Below the pieces are notes generated by a model that was not told the DNA's origin, ran no database searches, and saw only the letters and a list, made by a program, of their open reading frames with translations. From positions 8,075,507 to 8,139,506 of the forward strand of contig CM047430.1 in NCBI GenBank assembly GCA_026168455.1: DNA of 64,000 bases. Direction: 5' to 3'. Made by a program: the position numbers and the translations under genes. This document shows positions 1 to 10,661 of this stretch, piece by piece; position 1 is the first letter of the stretch, and the number at the start of each line of letters is the position of its first letter. The DNA comes from Theocolax elegans. Its lineage: Eukaryota > Arthropoda > Insecta > Hymenoptera > Cerocephalidae.

Positions 1-4
1 TGGA

Positions 5-2367
5 ATGGGTTTGTTCCAGTTTACTCGTATGCCGTACGGATTGGCAAATGCTGGCGCGACATTCCAGCGCATGATCGATCAGGTGATTGGACCCGAACTC
101 GAACCGGTTGCTTATGCATATCTCGACGATATCATTATTGTCACTGAGACGTTTGAAGAGCATAAGCAATTGTTGATCGAGGTGTTAACTCGCTTGGCAG
201 AAGCTGGTTTATCTGTTAACCGGGAGAAATGTGTCTTCTGCCAGCCCGAAGTGAGATATTTGGGTGTGCGAGTTAACCGAGACGGGATACGACCTGACCC
301 AGCTAAAACGGAGCCGATTAAAGAATATCCGGCTCCCAAGAATTTGAAGCAGCTGAGACGGTTTCTCGGTATGGCATCTTGGTACAGACGCTTCATGCAC
401 GACTATGCTACCATAGCTGAGCCGCTAACGCGTCTGACCAAGAAAGACCAGAAGTATCTTTGGCTGGAAGAACAAGAGAGCGCTTTCCAGCAGCTTAAAG
501 CTTTGTTGATGACAGCACCCGTTCTGCAAACTCCCAATGAGAATGGTGAGTATGTGGTCCAAACTGACGCTAGTGACACTGGTATCGGTGCAGTGTTGCT
601 ACACATTGTCGGCGGAGAAGAGGGAGTCCTGGAGTTCGCCAGTAGAATCCTCTCGCCCGCCAAACGCAATTACAGCGTCACAGAACGGGAATGCCTGGCC
701 GTAGTATGGGCGATTAAGAAGTTTAGACCATACATTGAAGGTTACCAGTTTAAAGTTGTCACTGACCATAGTAGTCTTCGTTGGTTATGCAATATTCGCA
801 ATCCAACGAGCCGGCTCGCCAGATGGGCGTTAGAACTCCAGTCTTATAACTTTACTATTGAGCACAGGAAAGGAGCTCTAAACTACGTTCCTGATGCACT
901 TTCTCGTATGTATGAGGAAGACGAGCCGGCCTTATCCTCCGTCTCTTGGAGCCAGACTACTAAGGACCCCTGGTACCTTTCGTGGACCAAAGAATTAAGT
1001 GAGCGGCCGAGAGAATTTCCTGATTGGAAGATCCAAGGTGGAAACTTGTATTCGTATCGTGTGGATACTGAATTGGATGACGCCATGGAAGATCAAGACG
1101 CTTGGAAGTTGATAGTACCCGAAGAGCACAGGCAGACCATCCTCCGAGAATGTCATGATGCTCCGGCAGCTGGCCATCTAGGCGAGTGGTTGAAAAGCCA
1201 TGGCAAGTAGTAGCAGGAGATGTTACTGGATCACTTCCCCGCTCCACACACGGATTTGAATATATTTTGATCTTCCAAGATTTGTTCACGCGCTGGATTG
1301 AAGCAGTGCCGATCCGGAAAGCTAACGCTAAGACGATCGTGAAAGTGTTACACGAACGAGTCGTTATGCGTTTTGGCACACCGGAAGTATTTTTATCCGA
1401 CAACGGTACTGAGTTCAAGAACAAGCTCGTAGATGATTATCTCGTGGAACGAGGAATATTTCATACAACTATTCCTCCGTACCACGCTCAGGCCAATCCC
1501 GTCGAACGTGCTAATCAGACGCTGAAAACGATGGTAGTGTCTTACATTACCGAGAAGCACAACACTTAGGACGACAAGTTACCGGACCTTGTGTTTGCTT
1601 TAAATACGGCGGTACAGAGTTCGACAGGATGGAGCCCGGCCATGTTAAATTACGGCCGGCAGCCTGAGCCACCCGGCACTGCTCGTCGAGTTCAAGACGA
1701 GCTGACTCAGCAACGTTTGGAATACCAACGTTTGCTTGAGTGGAGTGATCGGCTATCACGACTACCTGAGCTTCACAAGAAAGCTTCAACTAGAGCTAAT
1801 AAAGCTCAGGATAGGCAAGCCGGTTACTATAATGCCGGGAGACGAGCGGCTTCTTTTGAAGTCGGGGACTTGGTATGGAAGAAGAACCGAGTCCTCTCAT
1901 CCAGCGCACAAGGCGTCTCGGCCAAGTTAGCTCCAAAATTCGTCGGTCCTTATTTGATCGTCCACAGATACGGCCCAAATACTGTTAAGATCCAGGATAC
2001 TCAGGGACATGAGGAGAAATGCCATGTCCAGTACCTCAAACCGTACTTATCGGATGACCATGACGATGAGTACGGCCAAGAAGACGACATCGAGACCGAT
2101 GTACCTACGAGGGAAGAGGAACCCGAACGCGATACGGTTCCTGCGAGCGAAGACGTCTCACGCGGCGAGACGCAAGCGAGCGCCGTTCCACGCGAGGAAC
2201 GAGATAACGCGAATGTCGTGCCCCCCGTTAAACGAAGTAGAGGTAGGCCGCGTAAAAACGCGAGGGTCGTCGCCAGACCGCGGGATCGGTCGACGATAAT
2301 TCCGACCGCTAGCCACCGCGGGCTAGCCAAACGAGGTAGAGGCAGACCACGACGGAACTGCAGTTAG
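5..2367 (+). pseudogene. pol: gypsy pol remnant (RT, RNase H, integrase)
   Basis: Residues 1-300 of the first frame (5-1210) hold the RT palm with the YLDD catalytic box (YLDDIIIV) and the RNase H domain (TDASDTGIGAV). The integrase core follows in 1186-1569, with D in VVAGDVTG, D in SDNGTEF and E in NPVERANQ. The integrase C-terminal domain (GPYLIV) and an Arg/Pro-rich tail with AT-hook-like GRPR motifs run through 1591-2367. Two lesions are visible. A deletion after GHLG (about 1183-1197) removes the HHCC zinc finger and shifts the frame. A TAG at 1567-1569 replaces the Trp codon kept in the sister element. Reading starts inside the gene because the window cuts it. Ty3/gypsy identity is certain; the lineage is not. 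Confidence 0.93.
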
Positions 2368-2469
2368 TGTCCGGATTTTTGGACCAGGTTTTTTGTTGTA
2401 CCTGTGTAGCCACTGCCCATCTCAAATTCGTCAAGGATGCAGAAACCACATCACGGGTATGTGGAATCT

Positions 2470-2479
2470 GGAAGGGGGG
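2470..2479 (+). promoter_or_regulatory. polypurine tract of element A
   Basis: GGAAGGGGGG lies immediately before the TGTAACGG start of the 3' LTR. It is the expected plus-strand primer for reverse transcription. The same tract and flank occur at 38303-38312 in element B. Confidence 0.85.
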
Positions 2480-3526
2480 TGTAACGGTAAGGTACTGTTT
2501 ACCTCACCGTTTGACGAATTCGAGCAACACGAGCGAACAGTATCATAATGTTCGCATCGGTTCGAGCCGGCGAGATTCGGCTCGGCTCGGTTCGTCGTGG
2601 CTACACGGGCGGGATCGACTTCGCGCGCGAAAGATTCGCGCACGCACCTCATTAGAGAGGTAAGGGGGAGATTCGCGCGCACTGGATAGAGTAATAACCA
2701 CCTTCTTACGCGACAGGTGTGATCCCCCCGCGTCCCGTGTTCAGCTTCGCCGTGCTGTGATTTACCGTGCGTTTTGTGTGTGTGTTTCGACTGCAGGCCG
2801 ATCCTGCATTTGCAGTGAGTGGTACTACACCGTGCATCTGCCTGCAGCCACACAACCCCGGTGAACGGGCGAGCGGACAATCCGTCCGACACCGCAGCGA
2901 GAGTGAGAGAGAGAGAAAGCAACCGATCGGCTGGTCGTTGTTTACCAACGACTACAGCAGCGTACAAAGTAAGTGGTACCACTTCACGCGATCGTGTTTT
3001 TTTTTATTCGCACTTAATCGTGTTGCTATATACCAGTCCCGTTGACTGGATATATTATTTTTAGTTCGCGATATTTTCTTCCCCTCTCTCTACAAGTCGG
3101 CCGTTTACCGACTTGTAATAAAATCGTAGACCTCGGCGACAATTAAATATTTTATTTATTATTTATCTTTGTTTATTTATTTCAATAAATTCATATTATT
3201 ATTAAGATTCAATCCGGTGTTCGATTAATTGAATTTAACCACGTACGATTCCTTCCGTAATCCTAAAATCTCGTATATTTCTGGTTGACAAGTGCTCGAC
3301 GCGATATCCCTGTTTCGCGGTCAATTTCAGATTTGAATTTTACCTGGTTGTTATCTGAAATAGTAACTCGGTTTCAGACTAACATTTAACAGATTTGGTA
3401 GAACGGACAGGTAACCGTCGCCGCATCGCGGGAAAAATATGTTTATTTAAATACGGTAAGTTTAACCGTACCGCTGAGCAGCCGCGATATTAAAATAAAC
3501 ATCCGTGCGGCAACCAAACTGTTACA
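2480..3526 (+). repeat. 3' LTR of gypsy element A
   Basis: This 1,047-bp block starts TGTAACGGTAAG and ends CAACCAAACTGTTACA, so it has TG...CA ends within a TGTAAC/GTTACA inverted terminus. The same sequence occurs as a reverse-complement solo LTR at 24847-25887, which fixes both ends. The block holds GC-rich U3/R sequence, an AG-repeat stretch near 2900 and AATAAA-type signals after 3110. Short ORFs inside it are not genes. The 5' partner is outside the window, so age cannot be estimated. Confidence 0.92.
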
Positions 3527-5382
3527 GGATATTGAAATAACATATAGTAAATTATAAATAATCTTCGCTTATTATTTGTATTTTGTAAAAATTTTACAGT
3601 GCAACGTTTCATTTTTAGTCTGGGTTCGGTAAAACGTTGTTAATGTGGTTATAGGCCAAGTGTGCAATTAATCATTATTGAAAAATAAAAGATGAGCATG
3701 CAATCAAACTTGGCTTGATATTCTGATTTAAAAAATATATAAACTTTTGTTTATATTAAAGAATAAGACTGTAGTTGCATATAAATAAATAAACGTTAAT
3801 TAAGATAACCAAAAAGAAGATTAATAAAATTATAACTTGGCCAAACACACTTGAGTAGATTTAATAAATAATATTACTGATAAATGTTACTAGGAATATT
3901 GAAGATGATAAAAATTCAGCAAAAATAGACAAATCATAATTTTAATTCTACAAGTTTATTAAGTAAAATTAAAAAATAATGTTTTTACTTTATCTTGCGG
4001 GCTCGTGTTAGTGAAAATTTATTAAAATGTATGGAAATAATACAAAATCTTTCGGAGGGCCGGCATGCGTTAGCCCACCCGGATAGGCCTGTCGGCGTAA
4101 TCCAAGAAAATAAATTTTTTATTATATACCAGAGATCATGTTGTTCTTTCTTACCAGCTTTGACTTTCCTTGGCTCTGTGACTGATGTGGGATGCAGGGT
4201 TGTCCTTGCTGAAGCGTTTATGAAAAAAGACTAGAGCGTGCCTCAGACCGTCGCAAGCGCTATAATAGGGAAGCGGCGCGGTAACTGATCTACATTAAAA
4301 ACTAATAGCTCTAGCGCATCCCTATTTGTTCTCTTTACCGCTCATTACCGCGCGCCCTTATCCAAGAACTGCGCGAGAGGCCGCCCACGGAAAGAGAGAG
4401 AGAGAGCCATAGGTGTCAAAAAGAAAAAAAATATCCGCGGTATAGCTATAGCAAAGTGTGACGTTCTATAGTTTTGTTAAAATCAAAATTAAATCTTTTT
4501 CTGAGCATATGTACAAGTTTTACTAGACTTAAAAGCGATGAAATGCGGTGCGAGCCTCCTCGCGTATACGGGGATTTTCAAGCGTCTGCATACCAGAGCT
4601 TGACAAAAAGAACTAATATTGCCGTATTTATGACTTTTTAAATTAAAGTAAAAATTAAATTGAAAGAAAATCACTTGACTGCATTATAGAGGCGAATTGT
4701 CTAAAGCCAAGGCATCCATCCAAGTGGATCGACATCGGTACCTTACGATAGCTATACTAAAATAATGCTATACTTAGCAATATTAAAGTCAATTTACTAT
4801 AAGCCCTATTATATTTTGAAAAGTAATATTAATGTTGACTTTATTTTATTTGTAAACCGTGCTTTTTATACTTGGGCTCCAACCATATCTTTATGTGGTA
4901 TGTGCCACCATATTGTACCGGACTAAATATCAGAATCGTTCGATTCATCTAATTATTCTTTGCTTTCAATGTATATATTTTTTTTATCTTTCTTTATATG
5001 AGAATTACCATATTTAAAAATTCCCTTCAATCACACCCAAAAAAATTCAAAAATTTAATTCAATTGAAGACAAAATTTATTTTCAGTAAATATAACATAA
5101 ACTTATGTGGTAATTCATTTGAATTCAAAATATTTTAAAATTAATCGAGTGTATGGCTACTCGCTGGATCTAGAAACCAGATTGGTACTGACCCGTATCG
5201 CATTGCTTTCATCAGATGAACATTATTATTGTTTGGTAAAGTACCGTATCCAGATTTTAGTAATGAACGTTATCTCTACTCAAGCTGAACACTACCTACA
5301 ATTGATGCGTGTTTTTACGAGTACTACAATTAGATATGATACAATTCAACAAAAATTATAAACTTATTTTCTTATAAATAAT
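3527..5382. other. AT-rich interval without a recognised gene
   Basis: This is mostly AT-rich unique-looking DNA. A more GC-rich patch at about 4050-4420 contains a short GA microsatellite near 4400 and looks repeat-derived, but I could not place it. Short ORFs at 3995-4234 and 5107-5361 have no recognisable motif and are probably chance. Confidence 0.6.
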
Positions 5383-5429
5383 AGTAGTTATGCGGCTACC
5401 ATGGACAGTCAAAACATGACCGACCTTGA
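5383..5429 (+). repeat. Polinton left terminal inverted repeat
   Basis: 47 bp matching the reverse complement of 18908-18954 at 46 positions (the mismatch is at position 15). Beyond it the two ends diverge, so the inverted repeat is short for a Polinton. AATAAT lies directly outside. Confidence 0.95.
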
Positions 5430-5449
5430 ACCCGCCACGGCGACGCGCG

Positions 5450-5562
5450 ACTACATGATACTTGATACCGCTGAGTCATGCAGATGCGCAACCACATGAT
5501 ACCGCTGAGTCACCCCGACACGGCGGTGTACAACTACATGATACTTGTTACCGCTGACTCAT
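5450..5562 (+). repeat. subterminal direct repeats of the Polinton
   Basis: Three imperfect copies of a unit built from ACATGATAC and ACCGCTGAGTCA lie just inside the left terminus. Related CGCGATGACTCAC-type units occur near the right end (about 18440-18505). Subterminal repeats are common in Polinton ends. Confidence 0.7.
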
Positions 5563-5922
5563 ATCGAAACATTTATTGTACAATTTTTAGAATACCGATT
5601 ATATTAATTGAGCTTTCTTCTTTGCGCTTTTATTCGTGAATTACATCATTAAACATTTATTATAATACAAACATAAGAATTTATTTATTATTAATTTTTA
5701 ATTTAGCTATTTTTAAAAATGTATGTACTTATTTTAACAAGTGGCAATGACAAAGGAAAAAGGACTAGACGAGGATGTACAGATACAGAAAATTAATATT
5801 AAAATGTTCAAAATTGTATGGGTTGAAATTTTGGTTACCGTTGAAAGCCTTGTTTTTTAACGAATCCTACAATTATTCTTTGCGGTAATTAACCTAATAT
5901 TATCCATTATATCTTATTTATA

Positions 5923-6777
5923 TTATATTATATCCATTATATTATCCAACGTCTCAACATGTATACCGCAATGCATTGTTACAGCTTTCACCTCCACTCT
6001 TGTGACAGGGTACTTTGCTGTTGTTTTTGACAAAGTTTTAGCGTGTGCAAGTAATACACCAGGATTAATTTTTTCACGCCTAACGAGCAAATTTGCCTCT
6101 TCGATATTAACAGACAATAATCCGCTCGTATCCATAAGCGAAAAATTGTCTCTGGAACGAACTAACCTAACCCGTACGTCCACACCATTTATTAATAATT
6201 TATCTTGATTGAATACATCACTGTGTAAATGTCCAATTAAATCTACAGGTTTTTTATAGTCTAAAAGACTTTTTCGATGAGTGAGACCTTCATTACCACC
6301 CTCCGTGTCATCCATCCTTCCAGCTGTGTCGTTCGAACATAAAACAGTTGTCAGTTGTGACTCTTTTGCAGCACTACCATAATTCAATAAAGTTTCAATG
6401 TACGCTCGATAAGCATAAGTATTATTCGGTGCTGATACCGGTTTAGAGTTGAAAAACACATCAACCTGGTTAAATAGTGAATGCATATAATTGTTTACCG
6501 GACCAGATTTTTTTAATTCAGCCTCAACATCTTCTGCATACGTGTCCGTAGAATGTTTAAATGAAACTCGCAAACTCAACATTGTGTGAGCAAGGTCCAA
6601 ATATTCGTCACCATTTCCAGGTATTATAAATTCTATCTGTGAAACATTTGTCAACGATGCTATCGGTTTATATTGTATCCAGTGCGATCCTTCAATGGTC
6701 GTTTGCGTTGGTGGAATTTCAAATAATAATAATTCCGATTTAAGACACTCGCAGGATTGTGTATGTAAGAAAGCCAT
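5923..6777 (-). CDS. Polinton capsid-type protein (F54H12.2-like), C-terminus missing
   Basis: An open 284-residue frame belonging to the family that arthropod and nematode annotations call F54H12.2-like, a Polinton virion protein probably acting as major capsid protein. Early motifs IPPTQT, HWIQYKP and IEFIIPGNGDEYLDLAHTML are recognisable. The protein stops at DNIMDII in low-complexity TATA/CCATTATAT repeats near the left terminus. The C-terminal jelly-roll part expected in full-length relatives is absent, so the copy is probably non-functional although open. The ATG at 6777 lies 2 nt after the stop of the upstream core-protein gene, as expected for a compact viral string. Family membership is fairly sure; the exact structural role is inferred. 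Confidence 0.65.
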   Translation of the reverse strand: MAFLHTQSCECLKSELLLFEIPPTQTTIEGSHWIQYKPIASLTNVSQIEFIIPGNGDEYLDLAHTMLSLRVSFKHSTDTYAEDVEAELKKSGPVNNYMHSLFNQVDVFFNSKPVSAPNNTYAYRAYIETLLNYGSAAKESQLTTVLCSNDTAGRMDDTEGGNEGLTHRKSLLDYKKPVDLIGHLHSDVFNQDKLLINGVDVRVRLVRSRDNFSLMDTSGLLSVNIEEANLLVRREKINPGVLLAHAKTLSKTTAKYPVTRVEVKAVTMHCGIHVETLDNIMDII

Positions 6778-6779
6778 TG

Positions 6780-7316
6780 CTAACCGAAAATGTCTCTTGT
6801 TGTACGAGTGTAATGTCTATTTTTGGTTTTGTTAGTTTGCTTCTTATTCTTCTTCCTCTTTGCGACTTTACCTCCTCTTGACTTACGTGCTTTTTTCGAT
6901 TTTCTACTTTTCGAGTGGTTTACTTGTCTGCCCGCTGTACCAGACATCAACTGTAACGCTCCGTCAATTCTTTGTCTTTTATATCCCGACCCCTCCATCA
7001 ATTTATCAATTTTTTCATTTGCTTTTCTCTTTAGATTCTCACCAGATTCACGCATACGATTATTAAATGATTCTCTCAATGGCGAATTGTGCGTCGCTAC
7101 ATCAGACATGATATTTATTCCGGTTCGCAATGCTTCTTTCCCAACAGCTTTAGCTCCCCTCGACAAAAGGGGGAAAACTCTGCGAAAAATACCGGCGAGA
7201 AAAGATCCGATACCGCCGTGACCTTTCTGATAGGGATATCCAGCGTAAATCCGGCCGACACCACCACTGCTACCGCATCCAACTTGTAAATTAAAATATT
7301 CCTCGTAACGTTCCAT
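6780..7316 (-). CDS. basic Polinton core-like protein
   Basis: An open 178-residue frame. The N-terminal third is Gly-rich (GCGSSGGVG, GHGGIGSFL). It is followed by an amphipathic or hydrophobic stretch (FLAGIFRRVFPLLSRG) and a long Lys/Arg-rich C-terminus typical of DNA-binding core proteins. MEGSG near residue 109 fits the adenovirus-protease consensus (M/I/L)XGX-G, which suggests processing like adenoviral pVI or core precursors. That role is inference. It lies 8 nt after the minor-capsid gene and 2 nt before the capsid gene, so it was probably co-expressed with them. No internal stop is seen. Confidence 0.6.
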   Translation of the reverse strand: MERYEEYFNLQVGCGSSGGVGRIYAGYPYQKGHGGIGSFLAGIFRRVFPLLSRGAKAVGKEALRTGINIMSDVATHNSPLRESFNNRMRESGENLKRKANEKIDKLMEGSGYKRQRIDGALQLMSGTAGRQVNHSKSRKSKKARKSRGGKVAKRKKNKKQTNKTKNRHYTRTTRDIFG

Positions 7317-7324
7317 GATTTTTT

Positions 7325-8179
7325 TTAGTCAACTCGTTTAAAGTGCAGCGTCGCTGTCAACGTCCCGTAATCAAATGGTATCGATACTCCGTGCTGATCT
7401 CTTATATCAATTTCAATGGTTTGAAAGTTGTTGAATAACAGTGTTAAGTACATGGATGGTGAGAAACCTTTTAATCTCATTCCACCGTACTTATAATTAT
7501 CGATATTTAACGATACAGCTCTTAATAATCGTGCCTGTACATCACCGGTTACGTATGGTTCACAGATATCTGTATATATCATAAAAATGCCTGGTAAACA
7601 ACTCGCAAGATTAGCGGGAAAATCGGAAATTATCAAATTATCTTTATCAACATAAATAAATTCGTTGTGCTCATTCCGGAAATCAAATCCAAGAGTTTTT
7701 CTAACTTTGCTCGAAAAATGCATCTGGTGTACCAGTTCCGAACAATATTCTTGATGGCATATTCGACGTACCGATGTGTACCCACCTCGTTCAACGCTAA
7801 ACTTTAAATGGCCTTTAAGGCAATGCAATTCGTTGATTTCCTCTACCAAACTTTCAATACTTTTGTAAACCCCGCGTCATATATACGATACATCGTCAAC
7901 GGTAAATGAGCTGGAGCTTAGTATATCAATTACATCGATAGCCGAGATTCTTGATTTAGCCGGAGGTGGTGCGATACGCATATGTACCGATCTCTCCTCC
8001 TCCGACGTCAAGTGTTGGAATGTGAGCGGTATCTGAATCTCTGAGAGAGCAACGTTCCACGATCCTTGTAAACGAATAGTTTGCGGTAGCTGTGTAACAA
8101 AGTGTGTTGTTGTGTTATCAGGAAAAAATTGTATACTACTGTTGCTCGGTAAGGCGACGTAAAATTGATCTTTCATCAT
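7325..8179 (-). pseudogene. Polinton minor capsid (penton-like) candidate, one nonsense codon
   Basis: A single reading frame of 285 codons interrupted by one in-frame TGA at 7877-7879. The N-terminal part has the FYVALPSNSS and NTTTHFVTQLPQ signatures of a widespread Polinton protein thought to form the single jelly-roll minor capsid. The C-terminal part ends in a beta-strand-rich PFDYGTLTATLHFKR segment. The start ATG overlaps the integrase stop as ATGA (8176-8179). A point mutation is the simplest cause of the break. Assignment to minor capsid rests on position and family memory rather than structure. Confidence 0.6.
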
Positions 8180-9211
8180 CTTGTTTCAGCAATATCGCTA
8201 CCCTTTATCCACGAATTAAATTTTTCAGGATAACCTTTCCAACTTACAAAATATTCTTTTAACCGACCTCGTCCTCGCGACTTCAAGATTTGATCGATTT
8301 CAAAAACTTTATTCGTAAAATCCAATCTTACTTTACAAAGCTCCTCCCCGTAAAAACACCCATCAATTTCTTCATCGGCCATATCTTTTAAAAAATACAC
8401 AACCGGATAACGATATATTGAAATTCTGTAAATCTTGAAAACTTCCTCAGACCATCCGCCTTCGTATGCTTTGCAAAAACGTTTCTCGCGCGACTGACAC
8501 GAATCGAATCACCAACTCTATATTTAACATGTTTCATTACATCAGGTTGCTGTTTCGATTCGTATCGGTGCTTCAAATTTTTACGTGCCTCTGCAGCATT
8601 GTGTATGGTGACTGAGGCTGGTTTCATTTGGATAGCTGAATGTTTTATATGACTATAAGCATCGACTATATTTCCTAATACATCGATATAACGCCTGGTA
8701 TTGGTATGAGTAAAGAATCACCATATTCGTTCTTTAATTGTTCTTATAACTCTTTCAACGATAGCTGCTTTAATGTCAGGACTACGTACGATTCTGTAGA
8801 CTATACCTTCTTTTTCGAGGACTTGTTGGAATTCGCGGTTCGTAAATTCGCGACCTTTATCGGTCTGCAGACATATCGGTTTTCGTCCACCAGTCCTGGT
8901 TAAAATAATTTCAAAAGCTTTAGCGACGTTATTACCACTTTTCGTCTCTACCGGCTCTATCCATACATATTTGCTAAGAACATCTATAACGGTCAAAATA
9001 TAAGTGAATTTATCGTTGTACGTTTTCAATAATCTCAAATCCATCTACGTCTAACAAATTTGTGTTTATTGTATGCATCCTAACTCTGGAGCCATTCAAT
9101 CACACGTTCCCAGTTAAACGTTTTACGGGTGGCTTGTAACAATTTGTCAGCTCCAGCGTATGCGGTAGGTCTTGGTAAACCATAATACAAGAGTTCCAAT
9201 TGATTATTCAT
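8176..9211 (-). pseudogene. Polinton integrase with chromodomain
   Basis: A retroviral-type integrase read over several frames. The N-terminal LYYGLPRPTAYAGADKL starts at the ATG at 9209-9211. The core (8718-9044) has TVIDVLSKYVW, the second catalytic Asp in QTDKGREF and the Glu in IVERVIRTIKE. Then come the C-terminal SH3-like domain (RVGDSIRVSR) and a C-terminal chromodomain (VFEIDQILKSRG, YFVSWKGYP) ending at 8176. Lesions: TAG just inside the N-terminal domain (about 9073), loss of the linker including the zinc-finger/first-Asp segment near 9045-9075, a TGA at about 8715, and a frameshift near 8400-8450. Chromodomains are known on Polinton and chromovirus integrases and may target chromatin. 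Confidence 0.88.
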
Positions 9212-9569
9212 GATTCTTAGCCTCTTTTGATAAGGTTTTTTGTTTTTTATTCTTTTTCTTATTCTTGCACTTGATAGCTTTCTTAATAAGTCCAAAAAAT
9301 TTTTCGAACGTGATTTTACTAACCATACAGCAAGCATTCATCATCGCCAGAGTTCTTTCATCGCTCGGAGTATCCCCCGCCAACATACGTGAAAAAGCAC
9401 GTTCAGCCAAAACTCGATCGGCCTGTTTTCGATTCGTCTTCTTATCAGCGTAGGCAATATCGTGTTCTCGACAAGCATCGTCCAATGGATTGATTCCAAT
9501 TTCACCACGCTCGAGACGTTCGATTAGTTTTGTACCTGGACCACAAAATTTATAGCCGGGTACATGCAT
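9204..9569 (-). CDS. phospholipase A2-like protein of the Polinton (parvovirus VP1 type)
   Basis: An open 121-residue frame. Residues 5-12 give the calcium-loop motif GYKFCGPGT and residues 31-42 the catalytic helix ACREHDIAYAD, with the His-Asp pair in the HDxxY arrangement used by parvoviral VP1u and group-XIII-like phospholipases. The C-terminus is a Lys-rich tail, perhaps nuclear targeting or DNA binding. In parvoviruses such a domain breaches endosomal membranes during entry; a virion role here is inferred. The gene overlaps the integrase start by 8 nt (ATGAATAA at 9204-9211). No stop, frameshift or active-site loss is seen, in contrast with its neighbours. Confidence 0.85.
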   Translation of the reverse strand: MHVPGYKFCGPGTKLIERLERGEIGINPLDDACREHDIAYADKKTNRKQADRVLAERAFSRMLAGDTPSDERTLAMMNACCMVSKITFEKFFGLIKKAIKCKNKKKNKKQKTLSKEAKNHE

Positions 9570-9624
9570 TTTAAAAGAAAGTACTTAATCATCGAGTCTA
9601 GTACACTCTTTTCATCATCCATTT

Positions 9625-10464
9625 TTAACTTTGCTTCCCCGCTAGTCGCTGCCATGAACTCAATAATAGATTACCTGGTGTCACAGGTGTCTTAAACCTA
9701 TTAATACGCGGAGTACAATCTTCCTCGTCCGAGCTACTCGTAGAGATGGAACTCGCTTTTCTTTTTAAATGATTGGCACTATCAGTGTCAGTTTTTGGTA
9801 GTTTAGGCGCGTGTGTTTCATCCGATGACGAACTTGACGATAACGATTTCTTTGCGACCTCTCTCCAAACGCGTTCGTTTCCAATGTATTCTCTGGGAAT
9901 CGGTGCACGGCGAAGCAATGACGCAAACTTAGCGCTACCCTGTGGAGGCGTTCTTTTTCTATTTCTTACGGCGTCATTTACCAGATCAATAATGTTCATA
10001 CCCTTCATCGGTGCGCCATCTATGATCATTTTACCTCTATCATTCCACGATATATTTTCGTGACTTCTCAGATGATGTAATAAATTATCAGCTATTTTTT
10101 AAAACTTGACAGGAACGGTCTCAATCACGAGTTCGTCGATAGCTTTTTTTTCTGCCTCGTCTTCTTGTGGTCTTTTCATCACCTCATCATCGCCAAAATC
10201 ATTTATTTCTTTCAATTAATCGTGACGAGTGTCGTTGTTTCTAAAATGAAGATATCTTTGTAAAACTTGGCTGTAAAGATACCATTTTTCTCTCTCGTCT
10301 TTGTACGTATTGGAATTTAAAATATCCTTCATTTCTTCATCGAGTCTACTCATGGTCGTACCAGGTGTTTGTACGGAATTCATACCGCTGTCAAATGCAG
10401 ATTGTTGCCTCATACGCTCCACATTCTCGTACGGGATGAGAACCATTTTTCGAGCATGCTCCAT
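9625..10464 (-). pseudogene. conserved Polinton structural-type protein, broken
   Basis: Two coding pieces of what appears to be one gene. The upstream piece (10216-10464) has MEHARKMVLIPYENVERM and TPGTTMSRLDEEM. The downstream piece (9625-10029) has NIIDLVNDAVRNRKR, a short globular part, a Ser-rich stretch (SSSSSSDE, STSSSDEED) and a basic end. Between them, 10030-10215 carries stops in every frame read but keeps protein-like remnants such as PVK. The Met at 10462-10464 is chosen because the longer frame starts on GTG. It follows the small basic protein and precedes the phospholipase. Function is unknown; position suggests a virion component. Confidence 0.5.
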
Positions 10465-10472
10465 ACCGTTGA

Positions 10473-10618
10473 TCACTTAGTCACAAGACTTGCTAAAACC
10501 GTACCAAGTAATGGTGCAAGTAAAGCTGGTAAAAATCCTCCACGTTGCACAATGAGTTTCTTTTTACGATTAATACTTTATTACTGAAAGATGAGTGTTG
10601 ACGACTTTTCGACGCCAT
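10473..10618 (-). pseudogene. small basic core-like protein, duplicate copy 1 (internally deleted)
   Basis: It starts with the same MASKSRQHSSFSNK as the copy at 11595-11831. It then jumps to a hydrophobic C-terminal segment (GGFLPALLAPLLGTVLASL) in another frame, the tail normally ending this protein. About 220 bp of the middle present in copy 2 is missing. The tail resembles the membrane-like C-termini of small adenovirus-type core proteins. Copy 1 has the tail and copy 2 has the middle, so neither is complete. Confidence 0.6.
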
Positions 10619-10661
10619 TACACCGACACGATTGGTACGCAGTTTGTAAAGTCGCTGAGTT

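Larger units (their letters stand above)
1..3526 (+). mobile_element. Ty3/gypsy retrotransposon A, 3' part
   Basis: The window opens inside the reverse transcriptase of a gypsy-type element and runs through RNase H, integrase, a basic C-terminal tail, a polypurine tract (GGAAGGGGGG at 2470-2479) and a TGTAAC...GTTACA LTR. The 5' LTR, gag and protease lie outside the window. Its protein and its polypurine tract/LTR junction closely resemble the complete element at 30466-39433, so the two are sister families, although most of their LTR sequence differs. A solo LTR of this same family lies inverted at 24847-25887. Several coding lesions show that the copy is dead. Confidence 0.93.
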
